A DNA stretch of 64,000 nucleotides from Curtobacterium pusillum (lineage in GTDB: Bacteria; Actinomycetota; Actinomycetes; Actinomycetales; Microbacteriaceae): assembly GCA_002025645.1 (NCBI GenBank), contig CP018783.1:3038001-3102000 (forward strand), given 5' to 3'. Position numbers and translations under genes: made by a program. Positions 8,927 through 17,482 of this stretch are shown piece after piece (position 1 is the stretch's first letter; the number at the start of each line of letters is the position of its first letter). Under the pieces are notes generated by a model. It ran no database searches, was not told the origin of the DNA, and saw only the letters and a list, made by a program, of their open reading frames with translations.

Positions 8927-9208
8927 ATGTCGATCAAGAACGTTCTGCTGGGAGCTGCTGTGCTCGGGGCCGTCGTCGTTGGAGGGGTCGCGGTGGACGT
9001 CGCGAGCGCGCCGGAGGCGAAGGCTGCGTGTTACGGGTCCGTCACCCTGATGAAGGGCAAGAACAACTCGTGCTCGAACGGTGCTCGCCACTGGAACGCG
9101 ATCAAGAACGCTCCGAGCAAGTACGGCGACTGGGTCGGACGAGGAAAGTTCTCGTCGCAGAAGCTGTGCTGGGCGAACGTCGTCTCGTACGGCATGACGG
9201 CACGCTGA
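8927..9208 (+). CDS. Small secreted Cys-containing peptide, first gene of an export operon
   Basis: 93 residues. A signal peptide with hydrophobic core VLLGAAVLGAVVVGGVAV is followed by APEAKA, a plausible signal peptidase site, leaving about 60 mature residues. These are basic, with three Cys (in ACYGS, SCSNG and LCWAN), and rich in Gly, Ser, Asn and Trp. I do not recognise a named family; size and gene context recall lactococcin-972-type bacteriocins, but their consensus is not visible. GGGGAG precedes the ATG. The stop is followed without a gap by the lipoprotein start. Role as toxin, signal or wall-active peptide is inference. Confidence 0.75.
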   Translation: MSIKNVLLGAAVLGAVVVGGVAVDVASAPEAKAACYGSVTLMKGKNNSCSNGARHWNAIKNAPSKYGDWVGRGKFSSQKLCWANVVSYGMTAR

Positions 9209-9842
9209 ATGCGACGAACACACGGCCGCCGCGGCGGGTTTCGGGTCGTGGTTGCCGCGTCGCTCATCGGTCCGCTCGCCGGCTGTTCCGCGACACAGCC
9301 GCAGCCGTCCGGGCCGAGTCGTTCCGAGGTGACGCTCGAGTCAGCCGGACCCTGGACCGACGCGTTCCGGGCGGCACTCGACGACGGAGTGTCCCCGTTC
9401 GAAGAACGCATCCTCGCTGACGGCTCGGTCACGCCGGAAGAAGTCGAAGCCGCGCACGATCGAGTCCGTCGCTGCCTGGCCGATTCCGGTCTCGGGATCG
9501 ACTACGACCCTGACGGGGGCTTCGAGCTGGAGTCGTTGGACGGCAAGTACCCGGACGACTTCTTCGAACGCTCGGACCCGATCCTCCGCTCGTGCGAGGA
9601 ACGGGCGGACGAGTACGTCACGTACCTGTTCGCGGAGACCCGTCGGAATCCCGAGCGGCGCGACGACGCTGAGATCACAGTGCCGTGTCTGCAGGCTGCA
9701 GGCTGCGGGCCTGGTCGGGGCGGACTACTCCGAGCAGCAGTGGCGTGCCGACTACGACGCGGACACCTTCCCGTTCGACTCGACGAGCGACGAGGCGCAG
9801 CAGTGCGCACTCGACCCGCTCGGCCTGTGGCGGACGCCGTGA
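9209..9842 (+). pseudogene. Lipoprotein gene with a 7-bp duplication frameshift
   Basis: Starts directly after the peptide stop. The N-terminus has a twin-Arg-rich head and the lipobox LAGC, so the product would be membrane-anchored outside the cell; the body is acidic with several Cys. After PCLQAA the frame is shifted by an extra copy of CTGCAGG (9689-9709). Removing one copy restores GLVGADYSEQQWRADYD and an ending QCALDPLGLWRTP with stop at 9840-9842, about 208 residues. As sequenced, the frame reads through arginine-rich nonsense into the next gene to give a 558-residue fusion, which I regard as an artefact of the shift. No family recognised. Confidence 0.75.
9689..9709 (+). repeat. Heptamer tandem repeat causing the frameshift
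   Basis: CTGCAGG, CTGCAGG, CTGCGGG in tandem. A gain or loss of one 7-base unit changes the frame by one and switches the lipoprotein between intact and broken. Confidence 0.85.
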
Positions 9843-10885
9843 TCCGCTGGCCCTCGGGCACCCTGGTCGGGTTGGGCGCGATGGTCGTCGCGGCCGGTAC
9901 GGCGGCCGCACTGGTCGTGACGCTGCCCGTCGACGCACCGGCTGCGCTGCGGACAGCGACGCCGGCGACGACGGTGCGCGCGACGGAGCGCACGGACGCC
10001 GACGAACGGCAGGTGCAACTCACGCTCGACACCGGCGCGCCGCGGGCCGTCGTGACCACGCAGACGGGCACCGTGACCTCATCGGCGTGCTCGACCAGTT
10101 CGCCGCTCAGGAGCGGCGACGTCATCGCCCGGATCGATGGAGTGCCGGTGATCGCGCTCGCGACGGGCGTCCCACTCTGGCGCGACCTCACGCTGGACGA
10201 CCGCGGCGACGACGTCCGCGGCCTGCAGAGCGCCATCGCTGCCTCCGGCGTCGAGATCGCCGTCGACGGCGTGCTCGGCAAGCGCACCGTCCGCGCTGTC
10301 CAGCGGTTCCTGGTCGAGCGGGGCGCGCTGCGCACGGGCTTTCCGGACGACCTCGTCCCGCGAGCAGCGTTCAGCTGGGTCCCTGCGGCCGAGAACACCG
10401 TCCGGTCCTGCACCGCGGTCGTCGGCGCCACCGTGGGAGCGGACGCGGTGCTCGCCGAACTCCCTGCCGAGCTCCGCGGAGCACGCATCGAGTCCGCGCC
10501 GGTCGACCCGGTACCCGGCGATCGGGTGCTCGAGGTCGGGTCCACGGCGGCGGCGGTCGATACCGACGGCGTGGTCTCGTCGCCCGGCACTCTTGCAAAG
10601 CTCGCCGCCCTTCCTGAGTACGCGGCAGCCGTTGCGTCCGCCGACGGTGTACCGACACTGCCGGCGACGTGGTCGCTTGCTCGGCCCCGCACGGTGCAGG
10701 TACTGCCCCCGACGGCGCTCTTCGCGGTCGAGGGGTCGCGCGCCTGCGTGCAGCCGTCCGCGGGGGGAGCGGTCGGCGTCGAGGTCCTGGGCTCGGAGCT
10801 GGGTCAGGCCTTCGTGCGTGCGATCGACGGGCGCCCTCTCGATCGCGTACGAGCCGTTCCCGACCGGAGACGCTCATGCCGGTGA
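9839..10885 (+). CDS. Membrane-anchored peptidoglycan-binding adaptor of an ABC exporter
   Basis: 348 residues from a GTG that overlaps the reconstructed lipoprotein stop as GTGA. One N-terminal membrane segment (GTLVGLGAMVVAAGTAAAL) is followed by an extracellular part with a PG_binding_1 domain at about 120-165: DLTLDDRGDDVRGLQSAI and DGVLGKRTVRAVQRFL. The preceding text GDVIARIDGVPVIAL resembles HlyD/MacA-like adaptors that precede such a domain in actinobacterial exporters. It probably links the permease to the cell wall. The ATPase start lies within its last codons. Confidence 0.82.
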   Translation: MIRWPSGTLVGLGAMVVAAGTAAALVVTLPVDAPAALRTATPATTVRATERTDADERQVQLTLDTGAPRAVVTTQTGTVTSSACSTSSPLRSGDVIARIDGVPVIALATGVPLWRDLTLDDRGDDVRGLQSAIAASGVEIAVDGVLGKRTVRAVQRFLVERGALRTGFPDDLVPRAAFSWVPAAENTVRSCTAVVGATVGADAVLAELPAELRGARIESAPVDPVPGDRVLEVGSTAAAVDTDGVVSSPGTLAKLAALPEYAAAVASADGVPTLPATWSLARPRTVQVLPPTALFAVEGSRACVQPSAGGAVGVEVLGSELGQAFVRAIDGRPLDRVRAVPDRRRSCR

Positions 10886-11478
10886 CCCTCGCCGGAGTCG
10901 GGCACGGCTGGACAGTCGGGACGGACCTGTTCCGTGGCGTTGACCGGACGTTCGAGGAAGGCACGGTCACAGGACTCGTCGGACCGAGTGGATCGGGCAA
11001 ATCGACATTGCTGGCGATCTTGGCGGGCATGGTCGAACCGACCCACGGCACCGTGCGCCGCCCAGATCGCTGTCGTGCGCTGTGGGTTTTCCAGAACCCG
11101 CACGGAGTCGCTCGACGACGGGTGCTCGACCACGTCGCCTTGCCGTTCGTCGCCCGGGGAGACGACCGTCGGAGTGCCGACGTCCGGTCCCTCGCGGTGC
11201 TCCAACGGGTCGGACTCGGGAACCGCGCTCATGCTCGGTTCTCCGAGCTCTCCGGCGGTGAGGCGCAGCGGCTGATGCTCGCACGGGGGATCGCGAGTGC
11301 TCCCGGCCTCATGCTCGTCGACGAACCGACCGCGCAGCTCGATCGCGTGACTGCGGCCGACGTGAACCGGGTCATCGGGGCGCTCGCCGACTCGGGTGCC
11401 GTGGTGGTCGTCGCCACGCACGACGACGACACCCGTGTTGCGTGCGACACGGTGCTGGATCTCGGTCACCACCGGTGA
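10876..11478 (+). CDS. ABC transporter ATPase (MacB/LolD-like)
   Basis: 200-residue ATPase. Walker A GPSGSGKST (about 37-45), a Q-loop in WVFQNPHG, signature LSGGEAQRLMLARG, Walker B LMLVDEPT, and switch His in VVATHDDD. I start at ATG 10876, ten bases before the adaptor stop, because LAGVGHGWTVG is the natural first strand; the longer frame from 10669 lies over the adaptor. It energises the FtsX-like permease that follows with a GTGA overlap. Confidence 0.94.
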   Translation: MPVTLAGVGHGWTVGTDLFRGVDRTFEEGTVTGLVGPSGSGKSTLLAILAGMVEPTHGTVRRPDRCRALWVFQNPHGVARRRVLDHVALPFVARGDDRRSADVRSLAVLQRVGLGNRAHARFSELSGGEAQRLMLARGIASAPGLMLVDEPTAQLDRVTAADVNRVIGALADSGAVVVVATHDDDTRVACDTVLDLGHHR

Positions 11479-12566
11479 CCGGACGAGTGATGCGAACGCG
11501 CGAGGTCGTCCGCGAGGCGTGGCGCGACGTCGCCTCAGGAGCGGCGGGGGTGTTGACCTCGGCAGTCGTCCTGGCCGTGCTCCTCGCCGCGGTCGTCGGG
11601 CTGCACACCGCGGCGTCCGCGGCGGACGTCCGGTCCGCTGCGGCGTACCGCACGAGTGGGGCCGCCACGACGGTGCAGCGCGCCGAGGGCCGGATCGACG
11701 GGCGGGTCTGCGAGGGACTCGCAGACTCGGAGGGCGTCCTGGCGTCCGGCGCACTCCGACGCGCCGAACAGGGCACCGTTCCGGCGGTGCTGCCCGGATC
11801 TGCGGTCCCGACCTACGAAGTGACCGCGGGACTGGTCCGCGTGCTCGGCGCGACGGGCTCCGCCGGCACGGCCGGGGTCGTCATCTCGCCCGGTGTGCAC
11901 GATGCGCTGGGGCAGGGTGCGGACGATCGCATCGCCTTGGCCGACGGGACGTCCGTACCGGTGACGGGCGTCTACGCGTACCCGGACGACGGGCGTGACC
12001 CGGACCTCGAGTACGCGCTCCTCGCACCGACCCTCGACGACGGGCGTGCTTTCGATGCCTGCTGGGTCACAGTCTGGCCGGAGCGGGACGACACTGTGCC
12101 GACGCTCCGTCGGACGGTGCGCCCGACCACCGGTGCTGAGGATGAGGCCCGTCCCGCGGTCGGGCAGCTGAACCCGCGGCTCGGCGCGTCGTTCGTCCGG
12201 AGGGGTGACGTGCCGGACTCCGTGCCACTGGGCACGGCGGGTGCAGCGGGTCTGGTCGTGGGGGCGGCGGCGGTCCTGCGTCGTCGGCTGACGCTCGCGT
12301 CGGACCTGCACGTCGGGGTGGCCAAGAACGCGCAGGTGCTCGGAGTCACGCTGCAGCACGTCGTCTGGGCAGCTGTGGCATCGATCGTGGCCATCGGTAC
12401 GGCTGCGGTGGTGGTGCGAGGACTCCCGTCGGAGGACGCGGTACCGATCATCCGTTCGGCTGCGGGGGTGGCTGCCATCGGCCTCGTCGGGGCGCTGGCG
12501 GGCGGGGTGCTCGCGGCGTCCAGCATCCGGGAGCGGGCGCTCCACCGGTACTCCCGCGGGCGCTGA
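11475..12566 (+). CDS. FtsX/MacB-like ABC permease
   Basis: 363 residues with MacB topology: one N-terminal membrane helix (VLTSAVVLAVLLAAVVGLH), about 200 extracellular residues with two Cys (GRVCEG, DACWV), then three C-terminal helices ending GLVGALAGGVLAASSIRERAL. Start GTG at 11475 overlaps the ATPase stop; an ATG at 11490 is possible. Last gene of the peptide operon. With the ATPase and the wall-binding adaptor it forms a complete mechanotransmission-type exporter, whose cargo or target is plausibly the peptide at 8927. Confidence 0.87.
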   Translation: MTGRVMRTREVVREAWRDVASGAAGVLTSAVVLAVLLAAVVGLHTAASAADVRSAAAYRTSGAATTVQRAEGRIDGRVCEGLADSEGVLASGALRRAEQGTVPAVLPGSAVPTYEVTAGLVRVLGATGSAGTAGVVISPGVHDALGQGADDRIALADGTSVPVTGVYAYPDDGRDPDLEYALLAPTLDDGRAFDACWVTVWPERDDTVPTLRRTVRPTTGAEDEARPAVGQLNPRLGASFVRRGDVPDSVPLGTAGAAGLVVGAAAVLRRRLTLASDLHVGVAKNAQVLGVTLQHVVWAAVASIVAIGTAAVVVRGLPSEDAVPIIRSAAGVAAIGLVGALAGGVLAASSIRERALHRYSRGR

Positions 12567-12584
12567 GCGAGCCCGTGCCCGCGG

Positions 12585-13454
12585 TCAGCCCCGACCCGGC
12601 GCCGTGACCTCGATGCGGTTCGCCCACGGGTCCTCGAACGCCACGGTCCGGCCGTCGTCGGCGGTCTGCACCCCGGTGTCGTGCATGCGCGCGACGAGGG
12701 CCCCGAGGTCGTCGGCAGCCGGGACCTCGATGCGCACGAGTCCGAGTCCGAGGGCGAGCTGACGGCGTCCGGCACCGCGGGAGTTCCACGTGTTCATCGC
12801 CATGTGGTGGTGGTAGCCGCCGGCACTGACGAACAGCGCCTCGCCCCAGCCAGCGGTGGTGGCGAAGCCGAGCTGGTCGACGTAGAACTCCTTCGCGGTG
12901 GCGACGTCGCCGACGGAGAGGTGCACGTGGCCGACGCGTCCCGGAGCGACGGCCGCACCGTCGAGCGCGGCGGACGTCAGGTTCTCCCGCAGGAACTCGT
13001 TCGGGTCGACGAAGATCGTGGCCATGTCGACCATGCCGTGCGTCCACGACCACTCGGTGCGGTCGCGGTCCCAGTACAGCTCGACGCCGTTCCCTTCGGG
13101 GTCGGTGAAGTAGAACGCGTTGCTGACCAGGTGGTCGGCGCTGCCGGTGAACGTCTGCGGGTACTTCGTCGCGACGGAGTACAGGGCTGCGGCGAGGTCG
13201 GCCTTCGTGTCGAACAGGATCGCGGTGTGGAACAGCCCGGCGTCGCGCGGCCCGGCGTGCTGCATCGACGGTGCGTGCTCGAGGATGACGATCGGCGTCG
13301 CGCCACGACCGAGCACGGCGACACCGCCCTCGTTCGAGAGCAGGGAGAGCTGGACGCCCTCGCGGTAGTACCCGATCATCCGGTCGAGGTTCGCGACCCG
13401 GAGGGTCACGGCGCCCATCCCGGTGTCGGCGGCGAGGAGGTCCTGCGTGTGCAT
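12585..13454 (-). CDS. VOC family protein, catechol 2,3-dioxygenase-like
   Basis: 289 residues made of two paired VOC (glyoxalase/dioxygenase) modules. Module one has TLRVANLDRMIGYYREGVQL and YFTDPEGNGVELYWDR; module two begins GHVHLSVGDVATAKEFYVDQLGF and has GGYHHHMAMNTW, with His and Glu metal-ligand candidates. It resembles Bacillus CatE/MhqA-type ring-cleavage enzymes. The ATG at 13454 is six bases from a weak -10 (AGTGTG on the plus strand); the longer frame would run through the operator. The upstream promoter carries a perfect 18-bp palindrome. Confidence 0.88.
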   Translation of the reverse strand: MHTQDLLAADTGMGAVTLRVANLDRMIGYYREGVQLSLLSNEGGVAVLGRGATPIVILEHAPSMQHAGPRDAGLFHTAILFDTKADLAAALYSVATKYPQTFTGSADHLVSNAFYFTDPEGNGVELYWDRDRTEWSWTHGMVDMATIFVDPNEFLRENLTSAALDGAAVAPGRVGHVHLSVGDVATAKEFYVDQLGFATTAGWGEALFVSAGGYHHHMAMNTWNSRGAGRRQLALGLGLVRIEVPAADDLGALVARMHDTGVQTADDGRTVAFEDPWANRIEVTAPGRG

Positions 13455-13460
13455 GGGACC

Positions 13461-13492
13461 AGTGTGCGCCGAAATGGTTGACGCGTCAACCA
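13461..13492 (-). promoter_or_regulatory. Promoter overlapped by a perfect 18-bp palindrome
   Basis: On the minus strand TTGACG (13484-13489), a 17-base spacer and CACACT (13461-13466) precede the VOC gene. The -35 lies inside the palindrome TGGTTGACGCGTCAACCA (13475-13492), a likely repressor site. Confidence 0.65.
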
Positions 13493-13507
13493 AATGGGTC
13501 CGACGCT

Positions 13508-14284
13508 CTACTTCGCGCTGAAGCCGCCGTCGGACTTCAGGAGCTGCCCGTTGACCCAGCCGCCGTCCGGCCCGCAGAGGAAACCGACCAGCGCCGCGGT
13601 GTCGCTCGGCATCGAGGGGCGCCCGCCAGGGGTCTGCGCGATCGCCGACTGCCGGATCTCCTCGGTCATCCAGCCGGTGTCGTTCGGCCCCGGGTTGACG
13701 AGGTTCGCGCTGACGTGCACGTCAGCGAGTTCCCGCGCCGCCCCGACGACCAGGCGGTCGAGCGCGCCCTTGCTCGTGCCGTACGGCAGGTTGAACGCGA
13801 CGTGGTCGCTCGTGAGCGCGATCACGCGTCGGCGGTCCTCCGGCGCGGGAGCCCCGGCGCGCAGTCGTGCCGCGTACGCCTGGACGAGCAGGAACGGTGC
13901 ACGCACGTTGACGGCCATGTGCCGGTCGAACGACTCGAGCGTGGTGGTCGCGAAGTCGGAGTCCACCGACTCGCAGTGCGACATCACGATCGCGGTGACG
14001 GGCGCGCCCGCCTCCGCCTCGGCGCGGCCCACGAGCGCGGCCGCCTGTTCCGGGTCCGCCAGGTCGACCGGGAGGCGCGTCACGCGTGCACCCGCGTGCT
14101 CGCACTCGGCGACGACGGAGTCGACGCCGTCCGGATCGGCCGCTCCGTGCACGCGGGCGTCGTACGGGCCCCACCACGAGATGGCCAGGTCCCAGCCGTC
14201 GGTCGCCAACCGCGCCGCGATCGCGGCGCCGATCCCGGCTCGTCGACCGACACCGGTCACCAGGGCGAGGGGTCTGTGGGACAT
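13508..14284 (-). CDS. SDR family oxidoreductase
   Basis: 258-residue short-chain dehydrogenase/reductase. Cofactor motif ALVTGVGRRAGIGAAIA (a TGxxxGIG variant), acidic VDLAD in strand 4, and active-site region ALTSDHVAFNLPYGTSKGALDRLV with the YxxxK pair. The Ser of the triad appears in the TSD text. C-terminal GGWVNGQLLKSDGGFS is the standard SDR ending. The ATG at 14284 follows CTGGAGGCACG, another copy of the recurrent motif used as ribosome binding site. It lies just upstream of the VOC gene but that gene has its own promoter. Substrate unknown. Confidence 0.92.
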   Translation of the reverse strand: MSHRPLALVTGVGRRAGIGAAIAARLATDGWDLAISWWGPYDARVHGAADPDGVDSVVAECEHAGARVTRLPVDLADPEQAAALVGRAEAEAGAPVTAIVMSHCESVDSDFATTTLESFDRHMAVNVRAPFLLVQAYAARLRAGAPAPEDRRRVIALTSDHVAFNLPYGTSKGALDRLVVGAARELADVHVSANLVNPGPNDTGWMTEEIRQSAIAQTPGGRPSMPSDTAALVGFLCGPDGGWVNGQLLKSDGGFSAK

Positions 14285-14395
14285 GGGTCGTGCCTCCAGT
14301 CGGGGTCGTCGCAGCGGTGCGCCGACGCGCCCAGCTTGGCATCGCACCCGGTGTCCTGTCGGCGGAGCGCGCCGGGACAGGGCCAAGATGGAGGG

Positions 14396-14962
14396 ATGCC
14401 ACGCACACGACGTCTGCCCGACCGGCCACGCGGTCGCCGCGGCGGTCGTTCGGACCCGTCCGAGTTCCCCGTCGAACAGATGCGCGACCGCATGTCGTCG
14501 TACATCTACGGCAACATCACGGTGCTGGCCGCAGCCATCGCCGTCGACCCGCAGGCGATCCACCACGGATCGGCCGTGTGGGCCGTGCTCGCGACCGCGG
14601 TGCTGACGTACCTCGCGCACGTCCTCTCGCACCTCGTCGCGCACGGGTTCGGCGCCGAGGACTCCGAGACGGACGACGCCCGTCGCGAATCCGTGGCCAC
14701 GATCGTCCGGAACGCCAACCCGATCGCGACCTCCGGCCTGATCCCCGCGGTCCTCTACGCGGCGGCGTGGATCGGGTGGATCCCGGCGCCCTGGGCGCAG
14801 ACCGCCGCGCTCGTGATCCTGGCCGTCCGCATCGGCATGGTCGGCGTGTTCATGCAGCGGTTCAGTGGGCAGCGTCCGACCTTCCTCGGCCTCTGGGGTG
14901 GCATCGTGCTCGCCGCGGTCGCCTTCGTCATCGGGTTCGTGAAGGTGGTGCTGACGCATTGA
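14396..14962 (+). CDS. Integral membrane protein of unknown function
   Basis: 188 residues: a basic N-terminus with many Arg, then about five hydrophobic segments (YGNITVLAAAIAV, AVWAVLATAVLTYLAHVL, LIPAVLYAAAWIGWI, TAALVILAVRIGMVGVF, GIVLAAVAFVIGFVKVVL). ATG at 14396 follows GAGGG. Its stop overlaps the TTG start of signal peptidase I, so the two are coupled. I do not recognise the family. Confidence 0.8.
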   Translation: MPRTRRLPDRPRGRRGGRSDPSEFPVEQMRDRMSSYIYGNITVLAAAIAVDPQAIHHGSAVWAVLATAVLTYLAHVLSHLVAHGFGAEDSETDDARRESVATIVRNANPIATSGLIPAVLYAAAWIGWIPAPWAQTAALVILAVRIGMVGVFMQRFSGQRPTFLGLWGGIVLAAVAFVIGFVKVVLTH

Positions 14963-15576
14963 GCGAGCAGCCCGTCCCGGCGCGGAAGCGCCCCGGTTGG
15001 AAGTTCCTGCGCGACCTGGTGATCATCGTGGTCGCGGCGCTGCTGGCGTCGTTCCTCGTGAAGGCGTACCTCGTCCGGTCGTTCTACATCCCGTCGGCAT
15101 CCATGGAGAACACGCTGCTGGTCGGTGATCGCGTCCTCGTCAACGAACTCGTGCCTGGTGTCGTGCCGGTGCAGCGCGGCGACGTCGTGGTGTTCCAGGA
15201 CCCGGGCGGCTGGCTCGGCCCCGGGCTCGGCGACGACCTGATCAAGCGGGTCATCGGGCTGCCGGGCGACACCGTCTCGTGCTGTGACACGCAGGGACGA
15301 CTGTCGGTGAACGGGCACCCGGTCGACGAGTCGTACGTGGTGCTCCAGCCGGGGTCGGACCGGGTGTCGCTGCAGGACTTCTCGGTCACCGTACCGAAGG
15401 GGCAGCTCTGGGTGATGGGCGACAACCGGTACGACTCCGCCGACTCCCGAGCACACGGGACCGTGCCGGTCTCGGACGTCGTGGGGCGGGCGTTCCTGAC
15501 GACGTGGCCGGTGTCCCGGTGGACGGTGCTGTCGCGGCACGGGGACGTGTGGGACGGGGTGCCCGACCCGTCGTGA
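14959..15576 (+). CDS. lepB: Signal peptidase I
   Basis: Membrane serine protease that removes Sec/Tat signal peptides. 205 residues: one N-terminal helix (LVIIVVAALLASFLVKAYLV), catalytic Ser in PSASMENTLLVGD, catalytic Lys in DLIKRVIGLPGD, and box E GDNRYDSADSR. TTG at 14959 overlaps the previous stop (TTGA); no better in-frame start precedes the membrane helix. A CC pair in DTVSCCDTQGRL is typical of this group. A second, SipW-like peptidase lies at 50582. Confidence 0.93.
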   Translation: MSEQPVPARKRPGWKFLRDLVIIVVAALLASFLVKAYLVRSFYIPSASMENTLLVGDRVLVNELVPGVVPVQRGDVVVFQDPGGWLGPGLGDDLIKRVIGLPGDTVSCCDTQGRLSVNGHPVDESYVVLQPGSDRVSLQDFSVTVPKGQLWVMGDNRYDSADSRAHGTVPVSDVVGRAFLTTWPVSRWTVLSRHGDVWDGVPDPS

Positions 15577-15707
15577 GCGCCGCGGGCCGTCTCGGTCCGT
15601 GCGCTCGTCTCGCGACGTGGACGGGGGACTCGCGTCCGGGTGTGCCCCGCGGTAGCGTTCGGTGGCCCGCCGGACCCGGCGCGCCGAACGCCGATCGGAG
15701 GGATGCC

Positions 15708-16523
15708 ATGACGTCGTCCGAGCAGACGTTCGACTACGTCACCGGTGGCGACGACGAGGTCTCGCTGCGGAGGATCCGCACCGACGGCCCGCAGTCCGGC
15801 ACGATCGGCCCCCGTCCCGACCACGTCGTGTTCGTGCTCGCCGACGGGCACGCGACGCTGACAGCCGACGACGGGAACGAGTGGGAGGTCGAGGCCGGCC
15901 GCCCGATGATGCTCTCCGCACCGGTCGCCTACGCGTTCGACACGGACGCGACCGCGATGACGCTGCTGCACATCGCCCCGGCGGTGCTCGACGACGGCGA
16001 CGAGCTCTCGGAGTTCGTGCAGCCCGCACCCGCGGACCCCGGCGTGGAACCCCTCCTCACCCTGTTGAACGAGGTCACCGACCGCATCCTCGACCCCACG
16101 CTCGACGGTGCCGCGCGGGCGGCCCTGAACCGACGGGTCGCGACCGTCGTACTGTCGACCTTCACCCGCTCGCGCTCGGACGTCGAGCACCGACTCCGCC
16201 GAGCGATCCGGTTCGTGCACGACCACGCGGGAGAGGACCTCACGGTCGCGGACGTCGCAGCGGCAGCGGACCTCAGCGAACGCGGGCTGCAGGACCTGTT
16301 CCGCCGGCGGCTCGCGGTCACGCCGATGCGGTACCTGCGCGAGGTGCGGCTCGACCGGGTGCACCTCGAACTCGCTGCCCGACGGAGTCGGCTCCTGACC
16401 GTGGGGGACGTCGCGCGGGCCTGGCGGTTCGCGCACCTGGGGCGGTTCGCGGCTGCCTACCGGCGGCGGTTCGGGGAGAGCCCGCACGAGACGCTGCGGC
16501 GGTCGGGGCTTACGGAGGGGTGA
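15708..16523 (+). CDS. AraC family transcriptional regulator
   Basis: 271 residues. The N-terminal part (about 1-110) looks like a cupin-type ligand domain (DHVVFVLADGHATLTADD). The C-terminal domain (about 165-268) has both AraC helix-turn-helix units: DLTVADVAAAADLSERGLQDLF and the second ending FGESPHETLRR, with RYLREVRLDRVHLEL between. ATG at 15708 follows GGAGGG; a TAGCGT sits about 55 bases upstream. Target genes unknown. Confidence 0.9.
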   Translation: MTSSEQTFDYVTGGDDEVSLRRIRTDGPQSGTIGPRPDHVVFVLADGHATLTADDGNEWEVEAGRPMMLSAPVAYAFDTDATAMTLLHIAPAVLDDGDELSEFVQPAPADPGVEPLLTLLNEVTDRILDPTLDGAARAALNRRVATVVLSTFTRSRSDVEHRLRRAIRFVHDHAGEDLTVADVAAAADLSERGLQDLFRRRLAVTPMRYLREVRLDRVHLELAARRSRLLTVGDVARAWRFAHLGRFAAAYRRRFGESPHETLRRSGLTEG

Positions 16524-16548
16524 CGGCCCGCGCCGCGTCAGGCACCTG

Positions 16549-17460
16549 TCAGCGATCCGTCGCACCGGAGGAGTGTGCGCGTTCCGCTGCTGCCTTGATC
16601 CGCCGCGTGATGGCCGCCGGGATGTGGGCGCCGAGAGCACCGTCGGGGTGCAGTGGCCGGTTCGGACGGAGTACGTCTGAGTGGTGGAGATCCGGGACCG
16701 ATCGGTGCCACAGGTGCAGCTTCGATTCGTGCGTGAACGCACCACGCAACGAAGCCAGCTCCTTGCATCTCGGCACCCAGTGGTACGGCGACGTGCGCAG
16801 CAGCTGGTAGTCGATCGCTCGAGTCGCACATGCCGCGATCCAATCCGCGAACTGGATGTTCGCGCTCAACTGGCTGTCGACGTGCATCGGCGGTTCGATG
16901 ATCCGCCGCATCTCGGGATGATCGACTGCTCGCCCGAGGATGTGTCCGTACATCTCGGGGAGCCGTGCCGCCCGGGTCTTCTCGTTCACTTGATCGATGA
17001 TGACCATGAGGTTCGCGTCTCGTGAATCCGCGTGTCGGGCCAGCCGGTTGAGCGCCTCCCGCATCGACGTCGTCTCACGGCCGTCCGGGTCGAGCCTGGT
17101 CTGCTTCGGTGTGCCGATGGGCTTCTCGTCGGCGTAGTAGAAGAGCGATCCCCCGAGTGTCTTCACCCGTTGCACGAGTCCGGCGAACACGCGGATCTGC
17201 TCGGGGTAGCGCTGCAGGCTGTCCGGTCGGAAGATGCTCGCTCCCTTCCGCTCCCACCGACCCGGGTGCGCGGCAGCCTCGATCTCCGCCCGGAAGAGCG
17301 TCCGTTTCTCGCGGTCGAACTCGGCACCGAACTGTCTCGCGCGGGCGGCCGGGATCACGAAGCCGGCATAGCCGAACGCCGGGCTCGTGTTGAACCGTTC
17401 GTGGTCGCGCGCGATGAACGCGCCCGTCTCCCCGATCTCGTCGATGTACGCCAGCAGCAT
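16549..17460 (-). CDS. DUF3800 domain protein
   Basis: About 303 residues from the ATG at 17460. The N-terminus LLAYIDEIGETGAF carries the acidic DE typical of DUF3800; further acidic text is LMVIIDQVNEK and VDSQLSANIQFADWIAAC, consistent with an RNase H-like fold. The longer frame to 17538 would translate through a strong hairpin and adds basic residues, so I prefer 17460. GC is visibly lower than in neighbours and codon choice is more relaxed, which suggests transfer. Function unknown; members occur near mobile and defence genes, but none is adjacent here. Confidence 0.8.
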   Translation of the reverse strand: MLLAYIDEIGETGAFIARDHERFNTSPAFGYAGFVIPAARARQFGAEFDREKRTLFRAEIEAAAHPGRWERKGASIFRPDSLQRYPEQIRVFAGLVQRVKTLGGSLFYYADEKPIGTPKQTRLDPDGRETTSMREALNRLARHADSRDANLMVIIDQVNEKTRAARLPEMYGHILGRAVDHPEMRRIIEPPMHVDSQLSANIQFADWIAACATRAIDYQLLRTSPYHWVPRCKELASLRGAFTHESKLHLWHRSVPDLHHSDVLRPNRPLHPDGALGAHIPAAITRRIKAAAERAHSSGATDR

Positions 17461-17482
17461 GGCCTCACGCCCCTCACAACGC

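Noticed and set aside
8927..9208. Confident call as lactococcin 972 family bacteriocin
   Set aside because: Gene context fits but the family consensus is not visible and the three Cys are unlike it; left as unrecognised secreted peptide.
9209..10885. A single 558-residue lipoprotein-adaptor fusion
   Set aside because: The 50 residues at the junction are arginine-rich nonsense, while the alternative frame is acidic, continues the lipoprotein and ends with a GTGA-coupled start; the fusion follows from the heptamer duplication.
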